A stretch of DNA of 64,000 nt from Scleromatobacter sp964418745 (GCA_964418745.1 CAYQMX010000027.1:38686-102685); one strand, 5' to 3'. Positions 1-9,297 are shown, numbered from the stretch's first letter. Notes: generated by a model from the sequence alone, not told the origin. Program-made: numbers and translations.

Positions 1-731
1 GCCGGGGCGCTGTTGGAGCCGCGGAAGCTCGCCACCTCGCGGGTGCTGCCCTGGCGCACGTTGCGGATGACCACCTTGGCCTTCTTGTCGTGGAAGGTGA
101 CGTAGGCCAGCTCGCTGCCGTCCGGCGACCAGGCCGGCGAGATGATGGGCTCGTTGTCGATCAGCGCCGGCACGATGTTCTCGCCGTCGGCGTCGGTGAT
201 GCGCAGCGTGAACTTGCCCGGCGCCTTGGTGACGTAGGCGATGCGGGTGGAGAAGATGCCGCGCTCGCCGGTGAGCTTCTGGTAGATCTGGTCGGCCACG
301 TGGTGGGCCGACAGGCGCAGGTCGGCCGGCAGGCTGGGCTCGCTCTGGCCGCCCTGGTCGGCGCCCTTGACGACGTCCCACAGGCGGAAGCGCACGTCGA
401 CCTTGCCGTCGGCCAGGCGGCTGGCCGAGCCGGCCACCACCGCGTCGGCGCCGCGGGCGCGCAGCGTGGCGTAGTCGGGCAGGCCGTTCTCGTCGGCGGG
501 CGCGGGGCCGTCGACGATCTTGAACACGCCGCTGCGCTCCAGGTCGGCGCGCACGATGGCCGAGATCGACTGCGCCTGGCGATCCTCGTCGCGGAAGCGC
601 CCCAGCACGATCGGGATCTGGGTGGCCCCGACGCCGGAGATCTCGACGCGGAATTGGGCGAGCGCCGGCGTCAACGCGGGCAGCGCGAGGGAGGCGCCGA
701 TGGCGCGCAAGGCATGTCGTCTAGGCCACAT
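1..731 (-). CDS. tolB: TolB, Tol-Pal system beta-propeller protein (5' part only)
   Basis: Periplasmic TolB partners Pal and the TolQRA complex to keep the outer membrane tethered during division. The window holds about 243 N-terminal residues; the gene runs off the left edge. A signal peptide (ALRAIGASLALPALTPALA) is followed by the TolB N-terminal domain (QFRVEISGVG at the mature start) and the first propeller blade (SPAWSPDGSELAYVTF). The ATG at 731 is the only start giving a full signal peptide. No tolA lies upstream: the gene is divergent from msbA, so it begins its own transcription unit here. Family assignment is certain; downstream pal cannot be seen. Confidence 0.95.
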   Translation of the reverse strand, partial: MWPRRHALRAIGASLALPALTPALAQFRVEISGVGATQIPIVLGRFRDEDRQAQSISAIVRADLERSGVFKIVDGPAPADENGLPDYATLRARGADAVVAGSASRLADGKVDVRFRLWDVVKGADQGGQSEPSLPADLRLSAHHVADQIYQKLTGERGIFSTRIAYVTKAPGKFTLRITDADGENIVPALIDNEPIISPAWSPDGSELAYVTFHDKKAKVVIRNVRQGSTREVASFRGSNSAP

Positions 732-799
732 GGATGGATTCAATGAGTCCTGTTCAGGCGGATAAGTTCCGGATTGTCGGCGTACTGCTCAGCAGGCGC

Positions 800-805
800 A
801 TTGTA
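800..805 (-). promoter_or_regulatory. Possible -10 box (TACAAT) for tolB
   Basis: On the minus strand TACAAT lies about 70 nt upstream of the tolB ATG. No good -35 hexamer is visible at normal spacing, so this is a weak call based on the -10 match and the divergent layout only. Confidence 0.3.
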
Positions 806-858
806 GGCAGCAAGAACAGGGCCTGCTTGTAGGTCAACAGCGCATCCTCGGGGGGCCG

Positions 859-864
859 GATAAT
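859..864 (+). promoter_or_regulatory. Possible -10 box (GATAAT) for msbA
   Basis: GATAAT lies 57 nt before the preferred msbA ATG (921). It also argues against the upstream GTG at 885 as the start, since that would leave a leader of only about 15 nt. No clear -35 is seen. Confidence 0.35.
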
Positions 865-920
865 GCGGCCTTCGAGCCAAATTCGTGGGCAGCGGCCGCG
901 CCGCCCCAGCCCCGCCGTCG

Positions 921-2675
921 ATGAACTCCTTGAAGCAGCGCCTCGGGCGCCTGATGCCCTACTTCCGCGACAGCCGCCCGCCCATGCTGCTGGCCGGGGT
1001 GGCCCTGGTGGTGGCAGCGTGCACCGAGCCGGCCATCCCCGCGCTGCTGAAGATCCTCACCGACAAGGGCTTCAAGCCGGGCGCGTTCCCGATCTGGGCC
1101 ATCCCGCTGGCCATCGTCTCGCTGTTCATCGTGCGCGGGGCCGCCGGCTGGATCGCCAACTACGGCCTGACCAAGGGCTCGCAGAACGCCGTGCTGGCGA
1201 TGCGCTCGGGCATGTTCGCCCACATGCTGCGCGCCCGCCCGGACCTGTTCAGCAGCAACTCCGCCAGCAGCCTGACCAACAGCCTGGTCTACGAGATCCA
1301 GCAGGGCGCCAACCTGCTGATGGGATCGGTCAACATCCTGGTGCGCGACTCCCTCACCGCGATCACCCTGCTCGCCTACCTCGTCTACCTGGACTGGCGG
1401 CTGACGCTGTTCATCATCGTGCTGTTCCCCATCACCGGCCTGCTGGTGCGCGTGGTCAGCAAGCGCCTGCACAAGCTCACCGTGGCCGGCCAGAACGCCA
1501 CCGACGACCTCGCCTACGTGGTCGAGGAGAACGTGCTGGCCTGGCGCATCGTGCGCCTGCACGGCGCCGCCGAGCAGGAGACGAAGCGCTTCGAGACCAG
1601 TTCGCGCCTGATGCGCAGCCTCAACATCAAGCAGTCGGCAGCCGGCTCGCTGATGACGCCGGTCACGCAGGTGCTGGCCGCGCTCGCGCTGTCGGCGGTC
1701 ATCATGATGGCGGTCAACAACAGCGCCCACGACCACACCACCATCGGCGGCTTCATCGCCTTCATCGGCGCGATGATGCTGCTGATCCAGCCGTTCAAGC
1801 ACCTGTCCGACGTGATGGCGCCGCTCACCCGCGGCACGGCGGCGATGGAGCGCGGCATCGAGATCATCGAGGCCATCCCCGTCGAACAGGGCGGCACGCT
1901 GGCACCCGGGCGGGTGCGCGGCGACATCGAGTTCCGCGACGTCGGCCTGCGCTACCTGGCGCGCGACTCGGCCGAGGTGCCCGATGGCACGCAGGTGGCG
2001 GCGCTGGCGGACGTCACGCTGGCCATCCGCGCCGGCGAGACGGTGGCCTTCGTCGGCCCGTCGGGCGCCGGCAAGACCTCGCTGGTCAACCTGCTGCCGC
2101 GCTTCGTCGAGCCCACCAGCGGCCAGATCCTGATCGACGGGGCCGCCATCCGCGACTACGACATGGCCGCCCTGCGCAGCCAGTTCGCGCTGGTCAGCCA
2201 GGACGTGGTGCTGTTCAACGACAGCGTGGCCGCCAACGTGGCGCTGGGCGCCGCCGCGGACCCGGCGCGCGTGCGCGACGCGCTGGCCGGCGCGAACCTG
2301 CTCGACTTCGTGCTGACGATGCCCGGCGGCCTGGCCGCGCAGATCGGCCACAACGGCACGCAGCTGTCGGGCGGGCAGCGCCAGCGGCTGGCGATCGCGC
2401 GGGCGATCTACAAGGATGCCCCCATCCTGATCCTGGACGAGGCCACGTCGGCGCTGGATTCGGAGTCGGAGCGCGCGGTGCAGTCGGCGCTGGAGGTGCT
2501 GATGAAGGGCCGCACGACGCTGGTCATCGCCCACCGGCTGTCGACCATCGAGCACGCCGACCGGGTCATCGCGATGGAGCACGGTCGCATCGTCGAGCAG
2601 GGCCCGCACGCGCAACTGCTGGCGGCCGGCGGCCTCTATGCACGGCTGCACGCCATGCAGTTCCGCGGCAACTGA
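921..2675 (+). CDS. msbA: MsbA-type lipid A/phospholipid export ABC transporter
   Basis: A 584-residue half-transporter with fused membrane and ATPase domains, the usual MsbA length. MsbA flips core-lipid A across the inner membrane using ATP. Six hydrophobic segments occupy about residues 20-300. Walker A GPSGAGKTS is at 379-387, the signature LSGGQRQR at 482-489, Walker B ILILDEATSALD at 502-513, and the H-loop IAHRLSTIEHAD follows. The frame stays open back to a GTG at 885 (12 more residues), but the ATG at 921 matches the family N-terminus better. It could be a related lipid exporter, but the motifs and length fit MsbA well. Confidence 0.9.
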   Translation: MNSLKQRLGRLMPYFRDSRPPMLLAGVALVVAACTEPAIPALLKILTDKGFKPGAFPIWAIPLAIVSLFIVRGAAGWIANYGLTKGSQNAVLAMRSGMFAHMLRARPDLFSSNSASSLTNSLVYEIQQGANLLMGSVNILVRDSLTAITLLAYLVYLDWRLTLFIIVLFPITGLLVRVVSKRLHKLTVAGQNATDDLAYVVEENVLAWRIVRLHGAAEQETKRFETSSRLMRSLNIKQSAAGSLMTPVTQVLAALALSAVIMMAVNNSAHDHTTIGGFIAFIGAMMLLIQPFKHLSDVMAPLTRGTAAMERGIEIIEAIPVEQGGTLAPGRVRGDIEFRDVGLRYLARDSAEVPDGTQVAALADVTLAIRAGETVAFVGPSGAGKTSLVNLLPRFVEPTSGQILIDGAAIRDYDMAALRSQFALVSQDVVLFNDSVAANVALGAAADPARVRDALAGANLLDFVLTMPGGLAAQIGHNGTQLSGGQRQRLAIARAIYKDAPILILDEATSALDSESERAVQSALEVLMKGRTTLVIAHRLSTIEHADRVIAMEHGRIVEQGPHAQLLAAGGLYARLHAMQFRGN

Positions 2676-2697
2676 AGGCCGCGAGCCCGGAAGCGGT

Positions 2698-2814
2698 TCA
2701 GGCGCGCTGGGCGGCCGTGGCGGCCGGCGAGATCTGCTTGAGGTCGACCGGACCGACGCAGCCCGCCAGGGCGGCGGCGGCAAGCACAAGGACGACGAGG
2801 ATGGACTTCTTCAT
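2698..2814 (-). CDS. Very small lipoprotein (38 aa), function unknown
   Basis: The 38-residue product starts MKKSILVVLVLAAAALAGC, a signal peptide with a clean lipobox (LAGC), so the mature form would be a lipid-anchored peptide of about 20 residues beginning CVGPVDLKQ. A GGAG ribosome site lies 8 nt before the ATG. The gene converges with msbA, its stop lying about 20 nt beyond the msbA stop. Small entericidin-like lipoproteins look similar, but the mature part is not recognised. The signal peptide and ribosome site make it credible despite its size. Confidence 0.6.
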   Translation of the reverse strand: MKKSILVVLVLAAAALAGCVGPVDLKQISPAATAAQRA

Positions 2815-3028
2815 GATCTTGCTCCAACGAGAGGGAGGATGACAGCGGCCCGCTGCGCCTTGCCCCCTTGGCGCTGCCACGACGATCGCGCGGCTCCCGC
2901 GAACTCGGCCTGGTCGGCCGTCTCTGCCCGCGAAAATCCATTCTCCATGAAGTTGTGTGAATTTGATGTGATGCCAAGGGAAGTCCCTGGCGAGGTTTCA
3001 CCCTTTTAGGGGAGATACCTAGACAGGT

Positions 3029-5011
3029 TCAAGCGGCGGCGGCACCGGGGCCGGCCGCGCGCAGCGTGGGAATCACCAGCAGCACCTCGGTGAACCCCGG
3101 CCGCGACGTGATCTGCAGGCGTCCCCCCAGGGCCTCGGCCCGGCGCCGCATGTTCTCCAGTCCGCGCCCGGCCCGGCGGCCGTCGATGCCGCGGCCGTTG
3201 TCGACGATGGCGATGTGGGCGGTCTCGTCGCGGCCCGGCTCGCCCGCCAGCCCGGTCGACACGGCGATGCGGGTGGCGCCGGAATGCTTCAGGCAGTTGG
3301 CGAAGGCCTCCTGCACGATGCGCAGGATCGACAGCACGCTGTGCGGCGTGAGCATGGGCAGCGGCGGCAGGTCGACGACGTTCCACTGGAGCTCGATGCC
3401 GCCCTTGCCCAGGCGGTCCTGCAGCCGGTAGCGCAGCGTGCCAAGCACCGTGAGCAGGTCGTTCTCCACCGGCTCCAGCGAGTCGATGATCAGCTGCAGG
3501 TCCTCGATGCTCTCGCGCAGCACGGTGGCCACCTGGCCGTCCTCGCCGCCGCCGCCGGGGTTGGCCTCGCGGTCCATGCGGCGCACCAGCGACAGCGCGA
3601 GCGTCAGCTGCGAGCCGATGCCGTCGTGCATCTCGCTCATGATGCGGCCGCGCTCCGAGGCCAGCGCCTGGTTGCGGCGCGCCTCCAGCAACTGTTCGTA
3701 GTTGCGCTCGAGCTCGCCGGCCTTCTCGGCCACGCGCTGCTCCAGCACGGCGGCCAGCTTCTCGTACGCGTTCAGCGACTCGATGAAGCGCTGGACCAGG
3801 ATGGTGCCCAGCACGCCGACGAACAGCGGCGCGCTGAAGTGCGCCAGGTAGACGCGATCGGTCCAGGTGCGCTCCGAGAACAGCCACAGGTCGTAGCCGC
3901 TGAGGCCGAACTGCGCCGCGCTGGCGATGGCCAGCATGCTGCCCTCGAGCAGGCTGTGGCGCAGGCCTTCGCGCACCAGCATCACGCAGAAGAAGACCGA
4001 GGCGATCAGCATGACGAGGTACCAGAGGTCGACCGCGTTGCGGGGCAGCACCTCGCTGAAGGTCGCCGCGCAGCCGAGCACGAAGTAGGCCCAGACGCCG
4101 ATCTCGATCAGCGGCCGGCGCTGCCCGCAGTAGCGCAGCACGAACATGAACATCAGCACCCCGCGCAGCACCTGCGCCGCCTCCATGCAGCGCTCCCACA
4201 GGTGCGCCTCCAGCGGCGGGTAGAGCGCGAAGTAGTCGAGGCTGATCGCCGTCCAGGCCAGCGACACGCAGCCGAACCAGAAGTACATCGTGTGCGAGCG
4301 CCGCCCCAGCCAGACGCCGAACATGAACAGGCCCATGGCCGCGGTGCTCACGCCCAGGATGCGCACCAGCTCGTTCTGCCAGAACACGCGCTGGCGCCAC
4401 ATCGCCAGCATCTTGTCCTCGGGCCCCAGCTGCACCGGCGCCAGCCAGCCCTGCTCCCAGCGGTAGCTGCGCTGCTGGATCTCGATCTCGTTGTCGCCCG
4501 CGCGCAGCAGGCCCGGCGGCAGCAGCGCGTACTGCGAGCGGTTCCAGTTCAGCGGCAGCGGCTCGGTCATGCTGCCGACCTGGCGCAGGTACTGCCCGTT
4601 GACGAACAGCCGCCCGGTGCGGTTGAACGCCACCATGTACATCGCCAGCCCGCGCGACGGCACCGTGGCCAGCCGGAAGTGCAGGCGGTACCAGACGTCG
4701 GACAGGCGCTGGCCCGGCGGCGGGTGCCAGGTGATGGCCAGCGGCAGCGTCTTCCAGCCGCAGGCGGCGCCGGGGATGTCGTCGCCCAGGCCCGGACGCG
4801 GGCAGAAGTCGGCCTCGTGGATGGTGAGGGACGGGGCGTCGTCGGCCGGCGCGGACGTCGCGACGGCGGCCGTCGCCGCGCGGCCGTCCGGCACGCCCAG
4901 GGCCAGCCAGGCGGCGAGCCCGGCCGCCAGCGCCATCGGCAACGCCGCGCGCGGCGCCCGCGCGAGCGCACCCAGCCACGCGGCCGCCGCCGCCAGGCCC
5001 GGGCGCGTCAC
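3029..5011 (-). CDS. Membrane sensor histidine kinase, NarL-type (HisKA_3) with 7TM sensor region
   Basis: 660-residue kinase. An N-terminal hydrophobic segment (about 21-42) precedes an extracytoplasmic sensory domain (about 60-200) resembling the 7TMR-DISM extracellular type. A run of hydrophobic helices covers 210-400, a coiled coil follows (EKLAAVLEQRVAEKAGELER), then the HisKA_3 box with phospho-acceptor H462 (SEMHDGIGSQL) and a C-terminal HATPase with IVQEAFANCLKHS and DNGRGI. The likely start is GTG at 5011; an ATG at residue 26 would remove the first hydrophobic stretch. It lies 31 nt after the response regulator gene in the same direction, so the two probably form one operon and one phosphorelay. 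The signal sensed is unknown. Confidence 0.85.
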   Translation of the reverse strand: MTRPGLAAAAAWLGALARAPRAALPMALAAGLAAWLALGVPDGRAATAAVATSAPADDAPSLTIHEADFCPRPGLGDDIPGAACGWKTLPLAITWHPPPGQRLSDVWYRLHFRLATVPSRGLAMYMVAFNRTGRLFVNGQYLRQVGSMTEPLPLNWNRSQYALLPPGLLRAGDNEIEIQQRSYRWEQGWLAPVQLGPEDKMLAMWRQRVFWQNELVRILGVSTAAMGLFMFGVWLGRRSHTMYFWFGCVSLAWTAISLDYFALYPPLEAHLWERCMEAAQVLRGVLMFMFVLRYCGQRRPLIEIGVWAYFVLGCAATFSEVLPRNAVDLWYLVMLIASVFFCVMLVREGLRHSLLEGSMLAIASAAQFGLSGYDLWLFSERTWTDRVYLAHFSAPLFVGVLGTILVQRFIESLNAYEKLAAVLEQRVAEKAGELERNYEQLLEARRNQALASERGRIMSEMHDGIGSQLTLALSLVRRMDREANPGGGGEDGQVATVLRESIEDLQLIIDSLEPVENDLLTVLGTLRYRLQDRLGKGGIELQWNVVDLPPLPMLTPHSVLSILRIVQEAFANCLKHSGATRIAVSTGLAGEPGRDETAHIAIVDNGRGIDGRRAGRGLENMRRRAEALGGRLQITSRPGFTEVLLVIPTLRAAGPGAAAA

Positions 5012-5042
5012 GGCGCCGTTCTCGCGCGGACCGCGCGCCCGC

Positions 5043-5720
5043 TCACAACAGGCCCATGCGGCCGGCTTCGAACACGGCCTCGGTGCGCGAGTGCACCGCC
5101 AGCTTGCGGTAGATGTGCTTGACGTGCGTGGCCACCGTGTGGGCCGACAGGTGCAGCATGTTGGCGATCTCGCCCACCGTGAAGCCCTTGGCGATGAACA
5201 GCAGCACCTCGCGCTCGCGCTCGGACAGGCCGCTGTCGTCGACCACCGCCGTGGCCGGCTGCGGCGCGCCGCGCTTGAAGCGGTGCAGCAGCTGGCGGGC
5301 GATCACCGGGCTGATGGGCGAGCCGCCGGCACGCAGCTCGCGCACCGTGGCGCCCAGCGTGTCGTTGAGGCTGCGCTTGAGCAGGTAGCCGGTGGCGCCG
5401 GCCTCGATGGAGGCCAGCACGTGGGCCTCGTCGCCGAACACCGTGACCACCATCACGTCGGTCTCGGGCCGGGTGCGGGCGATCTCGCGGATCAGCTCGA
5501 TGCCGTTGCCGTCGGGCAGTCCCAGGTCGACCAGGGCGACGTCGAAATTGCCGCGCTGGATGGCCTCGCGCGCGGTGGCCACCGAGCCGGCCTGCGCGGC
5601 CAGCACCATCGCGTCGTCGCGCGCGATGGCGGCGCACACCGATTCGCGAAACGCGTCGTCGTCGTCGACGACCAGGATCCGGGTGGGATCCGCCTGGGTG
5701 ATCTCGAGAATTTCGGCCAT
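5043..5720 (-). CDS. NarL/FixJ-family response regulator
   Basis: 225 residues. The receiver domain (about 14-130) has the acidic pair VVDDDD and phospho-acceptor D65 (VALVDLGLPDGNG). The LuxR-type helix-turn-helix is at about 164-212 (LSEREREVLLFIAKGFTVGEIA). It is encoded immediately upstream of the cognate kinase and is first in the leftward operon. It is expected to bind DNA on phosphorylation; targets cannot be read from sequence, though the divergent hydroxylase gene (5851) shares its 130-bp promoter region and is an obvious candidate. Confidence 0.9.
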   Translation of the reverse strand: MAEILEITQADPTRILVVDDDDAFRESVCAAIARDDAMVLAAQAGSVATAREAIQRGNFDVALVDLGLPDGNGIELIREIARTRPETDVMVVTVFGDEAHVLASIEAGATGYLLKRSLNDTLGATVRELRAGGSPISPVIARQLLHRFKRGAPQPATAVVDDSGLSEREREVLLFIAKGFTVGEIANMLHLSAHTVATHVKHIYRKLAVHSRTEAVFEAGRMGLL

Positions 5721-5850
5721 CGTTCATTGGATCAAGCCCGCGCCCGCCTGTAAACGCCTGCTTTCATCCCTGGATCGGGGTATTCCATGAATGGCCCCGG
5801 CGTGCGGGGCTGCGCGCGACGACAATCGGCGCGGAGGAGGCGATGCGGCC

Positions 5851-6699
5851 ATGTGGGATGGTTGGGCGGACTTGTCGAGCGCGCTGCACGACCCTGCGGC
5901 GTGGCAGTCGCTGCGCCGCGTCTTCACGCACTTCGCCGTCGCCGAGATCCTGGAATACGCAGCCGTCGTCGGTGCGATCTGGGGCGTGCTGCACGGCCTG
6001 CTGCGCCGCCGCCTGGCGCATCGGCTGATCGCACGGTGGCCACGGCCGGGCGACGTGCGCCGCGAGATGGCCTACTCGCTGAGCTCGCTGCTGCTGAGCG
6101 CCGGCATCGCCGCCGCCGTCCTGGGCCTGCTGGCCGCCGGCCGCATCGAGATCTACGAGGCCCCGCTGGCGCACGGCCTCGCCTGGCTGCTGCTGAGCCT
6201 GCCGGTGCTCATCGTCTGGCAGGACTTCTCGTTCTACTGCACGCACCGCCTGCTGCACACCCGCTGGCTGTTCCGCCACGTGCATGGCGTGCACCACCGC
6301 TCGCGCCAGCCCTCGCCCTGGGCCGCGTATTCCATGCATCCGGTCGAGGCCCTGGTCAGCGGCGTCGTGCCGCTGGCCGTGCTGCTGGTCGCGCCGGTGC
6401 AGGCCGACGTGCTGATGCTGTTCATCGCCCACCAGGTGCTGCGCAACGCCCACGGCCATGCGGCGGTCGAGACCCTGCCGCGCGGCTTCGCGCGCCACCC
6501 GCTGGGGCGCCGCTTCACCACCACCACGCACCACCACCTGCACCACGAGACGGCGCAGGGCAACTACGGCCTGTGGTTCACCTGGTGCGACCAGCTGTTC
6601 GGCACCGAGCGCGCCGACTACCTGCCGCGCTTCGACGCCGCCACCGCGCCGCGCCCGGCCACGGTCGACGCGGGCCTGCCGGCGGCCAGCCGCGGCTGA
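5851..6699 (+). CDS. Fatty acid hydroxylase / sterol desaturase family membrane protein
   Basis: 282-residue di-iron membrane oxidase. The three histidine clusters typical of the family are present: H132RLLH136, H143-H145-H148H149 (HVHGVHH) and H227HHLHH232. Hydrophobic segments flank them at about 30-50, 75-95, 105-125 and 165-190. Family members hydroxylate or desaturate lipids such as carotenoids, sterols or fatty acids; the substrate here is unknown. The ATG at 5851 is preceded by GGAGGAGG at 5833-5840. It diverges from the sensor/regulator operon. Confidence 0.85.
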   Translation: MWDGWADLSSALHDPAAWQSLRRVFTHFAVAEILEYAAVVGAIWGVLHGLLRRRLAHRLIARWPRPGDVRREMAYSLSSLLLSAGIAAAVLGLLAAGRIEIYEAPLAHGLAWLLLSLPVLIVWQDFSFYCTHRLLHTRWLFRHVHGVHHRSRQPSPWAAYSMHPVEALVSGVVPLAVLLVAPVQADVLMLFIAHQVLRNAHGHAAVETLPRGFARHPLGRRFTTTTHHHLHHETAQGNYGLWFTWCDQLFGTERADYLPRFDAATAPRPATVDAGLPAASRG

Positions 6700-6714
6700 G
6701 GGCGGCCGCGGGGC

Positions 6715-8178
6715 TCAGAGCAGCACGATGTCGTACTGCTCCGGGTTCATCGTCGGCTCGGCGCTCAGCGAGATCGGCTTGCGGATGAAGGCCGACAGGT
6801 CGGCCAGGTGGGCGCTCTCCTCGTCGAGCAGCATCTCCACCACCGCCGCGCTGGCGATCACGCGGAATTCCTTGGGGTCGAACTGGCGCGCCTCGCGCAG
6901 GATCTCGCGCAGGACGTCGTAGCAGACGCTGCGCGCCGTCTTCACCTGGCCGCGACCGGCGCAGGTGGGGCACGGCTCGCACAGCATGTGGGCCAGCGAC
7001 TCGCGGGTGCGCTTGCGCGTCATCTCCACCAGGCCCAGCGCGGTGAAGCCGCTGACGGTCACCTTGGTGCGGTCCTTGACGAGCTGCTTGCGGAACTCGG
7101 ACAGCACGGCCTGCTGGTGGTCCTCGCGAGTCATGTCGATGAAGTCGACGATGATGATGCCGCCCAGGTTGCGCAGGCGCAGCTGGCGCGCGATGGCGCC
7201 GGCGGCCTCGAGGTTGGTCTTGAAGATGGTCTCGTCGAAGTTGCGCGCGCCGACGAAGCCGCCGGTGTTGACGTCGATCGTCGTCAGCGCCTCGGTCTGG
7301 TCGATGATGAGGTAGCCGCCGCTCTTCAGGTCGACGCGGCGCGCCAGCGCGCGGGCGATCTCCTCCTCGATGTTGAAGAGGTCGAAGATCGGGCGCTCGC
7401 CCTTGTAGTGCTCCAGCCGGCCCACCGAGGTGGACGCATAGATGTCGCCGAAGGCGCGCAGCGCGTCGTACTGCAGCTTGGAGTCGATGCGGATCGCCTG
7501 CGTGCTCTCGTTGGCGATGTCGCGCAGCACGCGCTCGGCCAGGCTCAGGTCCTGGTGCAGCAGCGAGCCCGCGGGCCGCGACAGCGCGCGCTCGCGGATG
7601 CGCGCCCAGGTCTTGCGCAGGTAGGCGATGTCGTCACCCAGCTCCTGGTCGCTGGCCTCCTCGGCGTTGGTGCGCAGGATGAAGCCGCCGCCGCCGTCCT
7701 CGGGCCGGCCCGCCAGCGCGACCATGCGCGCCCGCAGCTGCTCGCGCAGGTCGTGCGAGCCGATGCGCTGCGAGATGCCGATGTGGTTGTCGTGCGGCAG
7801 GTAGACCAGCAGCCGGCCGGCGATGCTCACCTGCGTGGTCAGCCGCGCGCCCTTGGTGCCGATCGGATCCTTGACCACCTGCACGGTGAGCGACTGGCCC
7901 TCGAAGACCAGCTTCTCGATGGCCACGGGCGCGCCCTCGGGCTTGGTCGACGGATGGCCATGCAGGTCGGCCACGTGCAGGAACGCGGCGCGTTCGAGGC
8001 CGATGTCGACGAAGGCCGACTGCATGCCCGGCAGCACCCGCGCCACCTTGCCCAGGTAGACGTTGCCGACGAGGCCGCGCTCCAGCGTACGCTCGAGATG
8101 CAGTTCCTGGATCGCGCCGTTCTCGATGATCGCGACGCGCGTCTCTTGCGGCGACCAGTTGACCAGGATGTCGTGCAT
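6715..8178 (-). CDS. rng: Ribonuclease G
   Basis: 487 residues, close to the usual RNase G length and far shorter than RNase E, so it lacks the RNase E C-terminal scaffold. It begins MHDILVNWSPQETRVAIIENG, followed by the S1 RNA-binding region (about 35-120). The catalytic core contains YLIIDQTEALTTIDVNTGGF and the zinc-link CEPCPTCAGRG. RNase G trims 16S rRNA 5' ends and degrades some mRNAs. It lies 22 nt after maf in the same direction, the order seen for maf-rng in many proteobacteria. Confidence 0.95.
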   Translation of the reverse strand: MHDILVNWSPQETRVAIIENGAIQELHLERTLERGLVGNVYLGKVARVLPGMQSAFVDIGLERAAFLHVADLHGHPSTKPEGAPVAIEKLVFEGQSLTVQVVKDPIGTKGARLTTQVSIAGRLLVYLPHDNHIGISQRIGSHDLREQLRARMVALAGRPEDGGGGFILRTNAEEASDQELGDDIAYLRKTWARIRERALSRPAGSLLHQDLSLAERVLRDIANESTQAIRIDSKLQYDALRAFGDIYASTSVGRLEHYKGERPIFDLFNIEEEIARALARRVDLKSGGYLIIDQTEALTTIDVNTGGFVGARNFDETIFKTNLEAAGAIARQLRLRNLGGIIIVDFIDMTREDHQQAVLSEFRKQLVKDRTKVTVSGFTALGLVEMTRKRTRESLAHMLCEPCPTCAGRGQVKTARSVCYDVLREILREARQFDPKEFRVIASAAVVEMLLDEESAHLADLSAFIRKPISLSAEPTMNPEQYDIVLL

Positions 8179-8200
8179 GTCGATACGGTCTCGGGTTCTC

Positions 8201-8827
8201 TTATTCTTGCAACTCGACCCCCGCGTCCAGCAGCAGTCGCGCGGTCTCGTGCAGGGGCAAACCCATGATACCGGAGTAGCTCCCGGCGATGCGCTCGATC
8301 CAGGCGGCGACGCGGCTCTGGATCGCGTACGCGCCGGCCTTGCCGAACGGCTCGCCGCTGGCAACGTAGGCGGCGATCGCGTGCTCGGGCATGGGCGCGA
8401 AGCGCACCGTGGACACGCTCAGTGCGCTGCTGCGCACCCGCCCCGAGGCCGAGGCCAGCGCCACCGCCGTCATCACCCGGTGGGTGCGGCCGGACAGGCG
8501 CGCGAGCGTCGCGTGCGCGTCGGCCGCGTCGACCGGCTTGCCGAAGATGCGCGCGCCCAGCGCCACCGTGGTGTCGGCGCACAGCACCGGCGCGGGCGGC
8601 AGGCCGCGTCGCTTCAGGCGTGCGATCGCGGCGCCCAGCTTCAGCTGCGTGACGCGCGCGCAGTAGGCCGCCGGGCTCTCGCCGGGAACGTGGTCCTCCA
8701 GCGCCTCGGCATCCTCGTCGGCGGACGCCAGCAGCAGCTCGTGGCGCACGCCCAGCTGGTCCAGCAGCTGGCGCCGGCGCGGGCTTTGCGAGGCGAGGTA
8801 GACGAACGGGTGCTTCTTCGAGGACAT
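8201..8827 (-). CDS. maf: Maf-family nucleotide pyrophosphatase (YhdE type)
   Basis: 208 residues. The Maf signature YLASQSPRRRQLL is near the N-terminus, CADTTVAL at about residue 85 carries the catalytic aspartate region, and GKAGAYAIQ lies downstream. The family hydrolyses non-canonical or d/TTP/UTP nucleotides to monophosphates; the SPRRxxLL form suggests the dTTP/UTP (YhdE) branch. The start at 8827 has GGGA six nt upstream; an ATG at 8833 that overlaps the rlmH stop (ATGA) is nearly as good. It sits between rlmH and rng in one leftward operon. Confidence 0.9.
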   Translation of the reverse strand: MSSKKHPFVYLASQSPRRRQLLDQLGVRHELLLASADEDAEALEDHVPGESPAAYCARVTQLKLGAAIARLKRRGLPPAPVLCADTTVALGARIFGKPVDAADAHATLARLSGRTHRVMTAVALASASGRVRSSALSVSTVRFAPMPEHAIAAYVASGEPFGKAGAYAIQSRVAAWIERIAGSYSGIMGLPLHETARLLLDAGVELQE

Positions 8828-8829
8828 CG

Positions 8830-9297
8830 TCATTCCCGGTGATAAGGATGGCCGACGGACAGCGACCACGCGCGGTACAGGCCCTCGGCCAGCAGCACGC
8901 GCACGAACGCGTGCGGCAGCGTCAGGTCGGACAATCGCGCCGTCTCGTCGGCGGTCGCCTTCAGCTCGGGATCGAGCCCGTCGGGGCCGCCGATCAGGAA
9001 CGCGACGTCGCGGCCGTCGCCGCGCCAGAACTCGAGCCGGTCGGCCAGCGCGCGCGTGGTCCAGCGCGTGCCGCGCTCGTCGAGCACCACCCGGCGCACG
9101 CCCGGCGGCAGCACCGCCTCCAGGCGCTTGGCCTCGGCCTGCATCAGCTGCGCCGCCGCCTTGCCGGCGCGCGGCTCGGCCTTGACGGCCTTGAGTTCCA
9201 GGCGCATCTCGGGCGGGAAGCGGCGTTCGAATTCCTCGTAGGCGGTCTCGGCCCAGGCGGGCGGCTTCTGGCCGACGGAGGCGATGATCAGGCGCAT
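8830..9297 (-). CDS. rlmH: 23S rRNA (pseudouridine1915-N3)-methyltransferase RlmH
   Basis: 155 residues, the standard length. It begins MRLIIASVGQKPPAW, contains the SAM-binding trefoil-knot sequence VAFLIGGPDGLDPEL and ends in the conserved LYRAWSLSVGHPYHRE. It methylates pseudouridine 1915 in helix 69 of 23S rRNA. It lies 64 nt after rsfS, in a block of ribosome maturation and cofactor genes common to betaproteobacteria. Confidence 0.96.
   Translation of the reverse strand: MRLIIASVGQKPPAWAETAYEEFERRFPPEMRLELKAVKAEPRAGKAAAQLMQAEAKRLEAVLPPGVRRVVLDERGTRWTTRALADRLEFWRGDGRDVAFLIGGPDGLDPELKATADETARLSDLTLPHAFVRVLLAEGLYRAWSLSVGHPYHRE

Noticed and set aside
834..2789. Long minus-strand open frame opposite msbA
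   Set aside because: Arg/Gln/His-rich composition typical of the antisense of a GC-rich gene; msbA carries all ABC motifs on the plus strand.
2974..2990. Small inverted repeat CCAAGGGA/TCCCTGG downstream of the histidine kinase gene
   Set aside because: One unpaired base and no T-tract on either strand; too weak to call a terminator.
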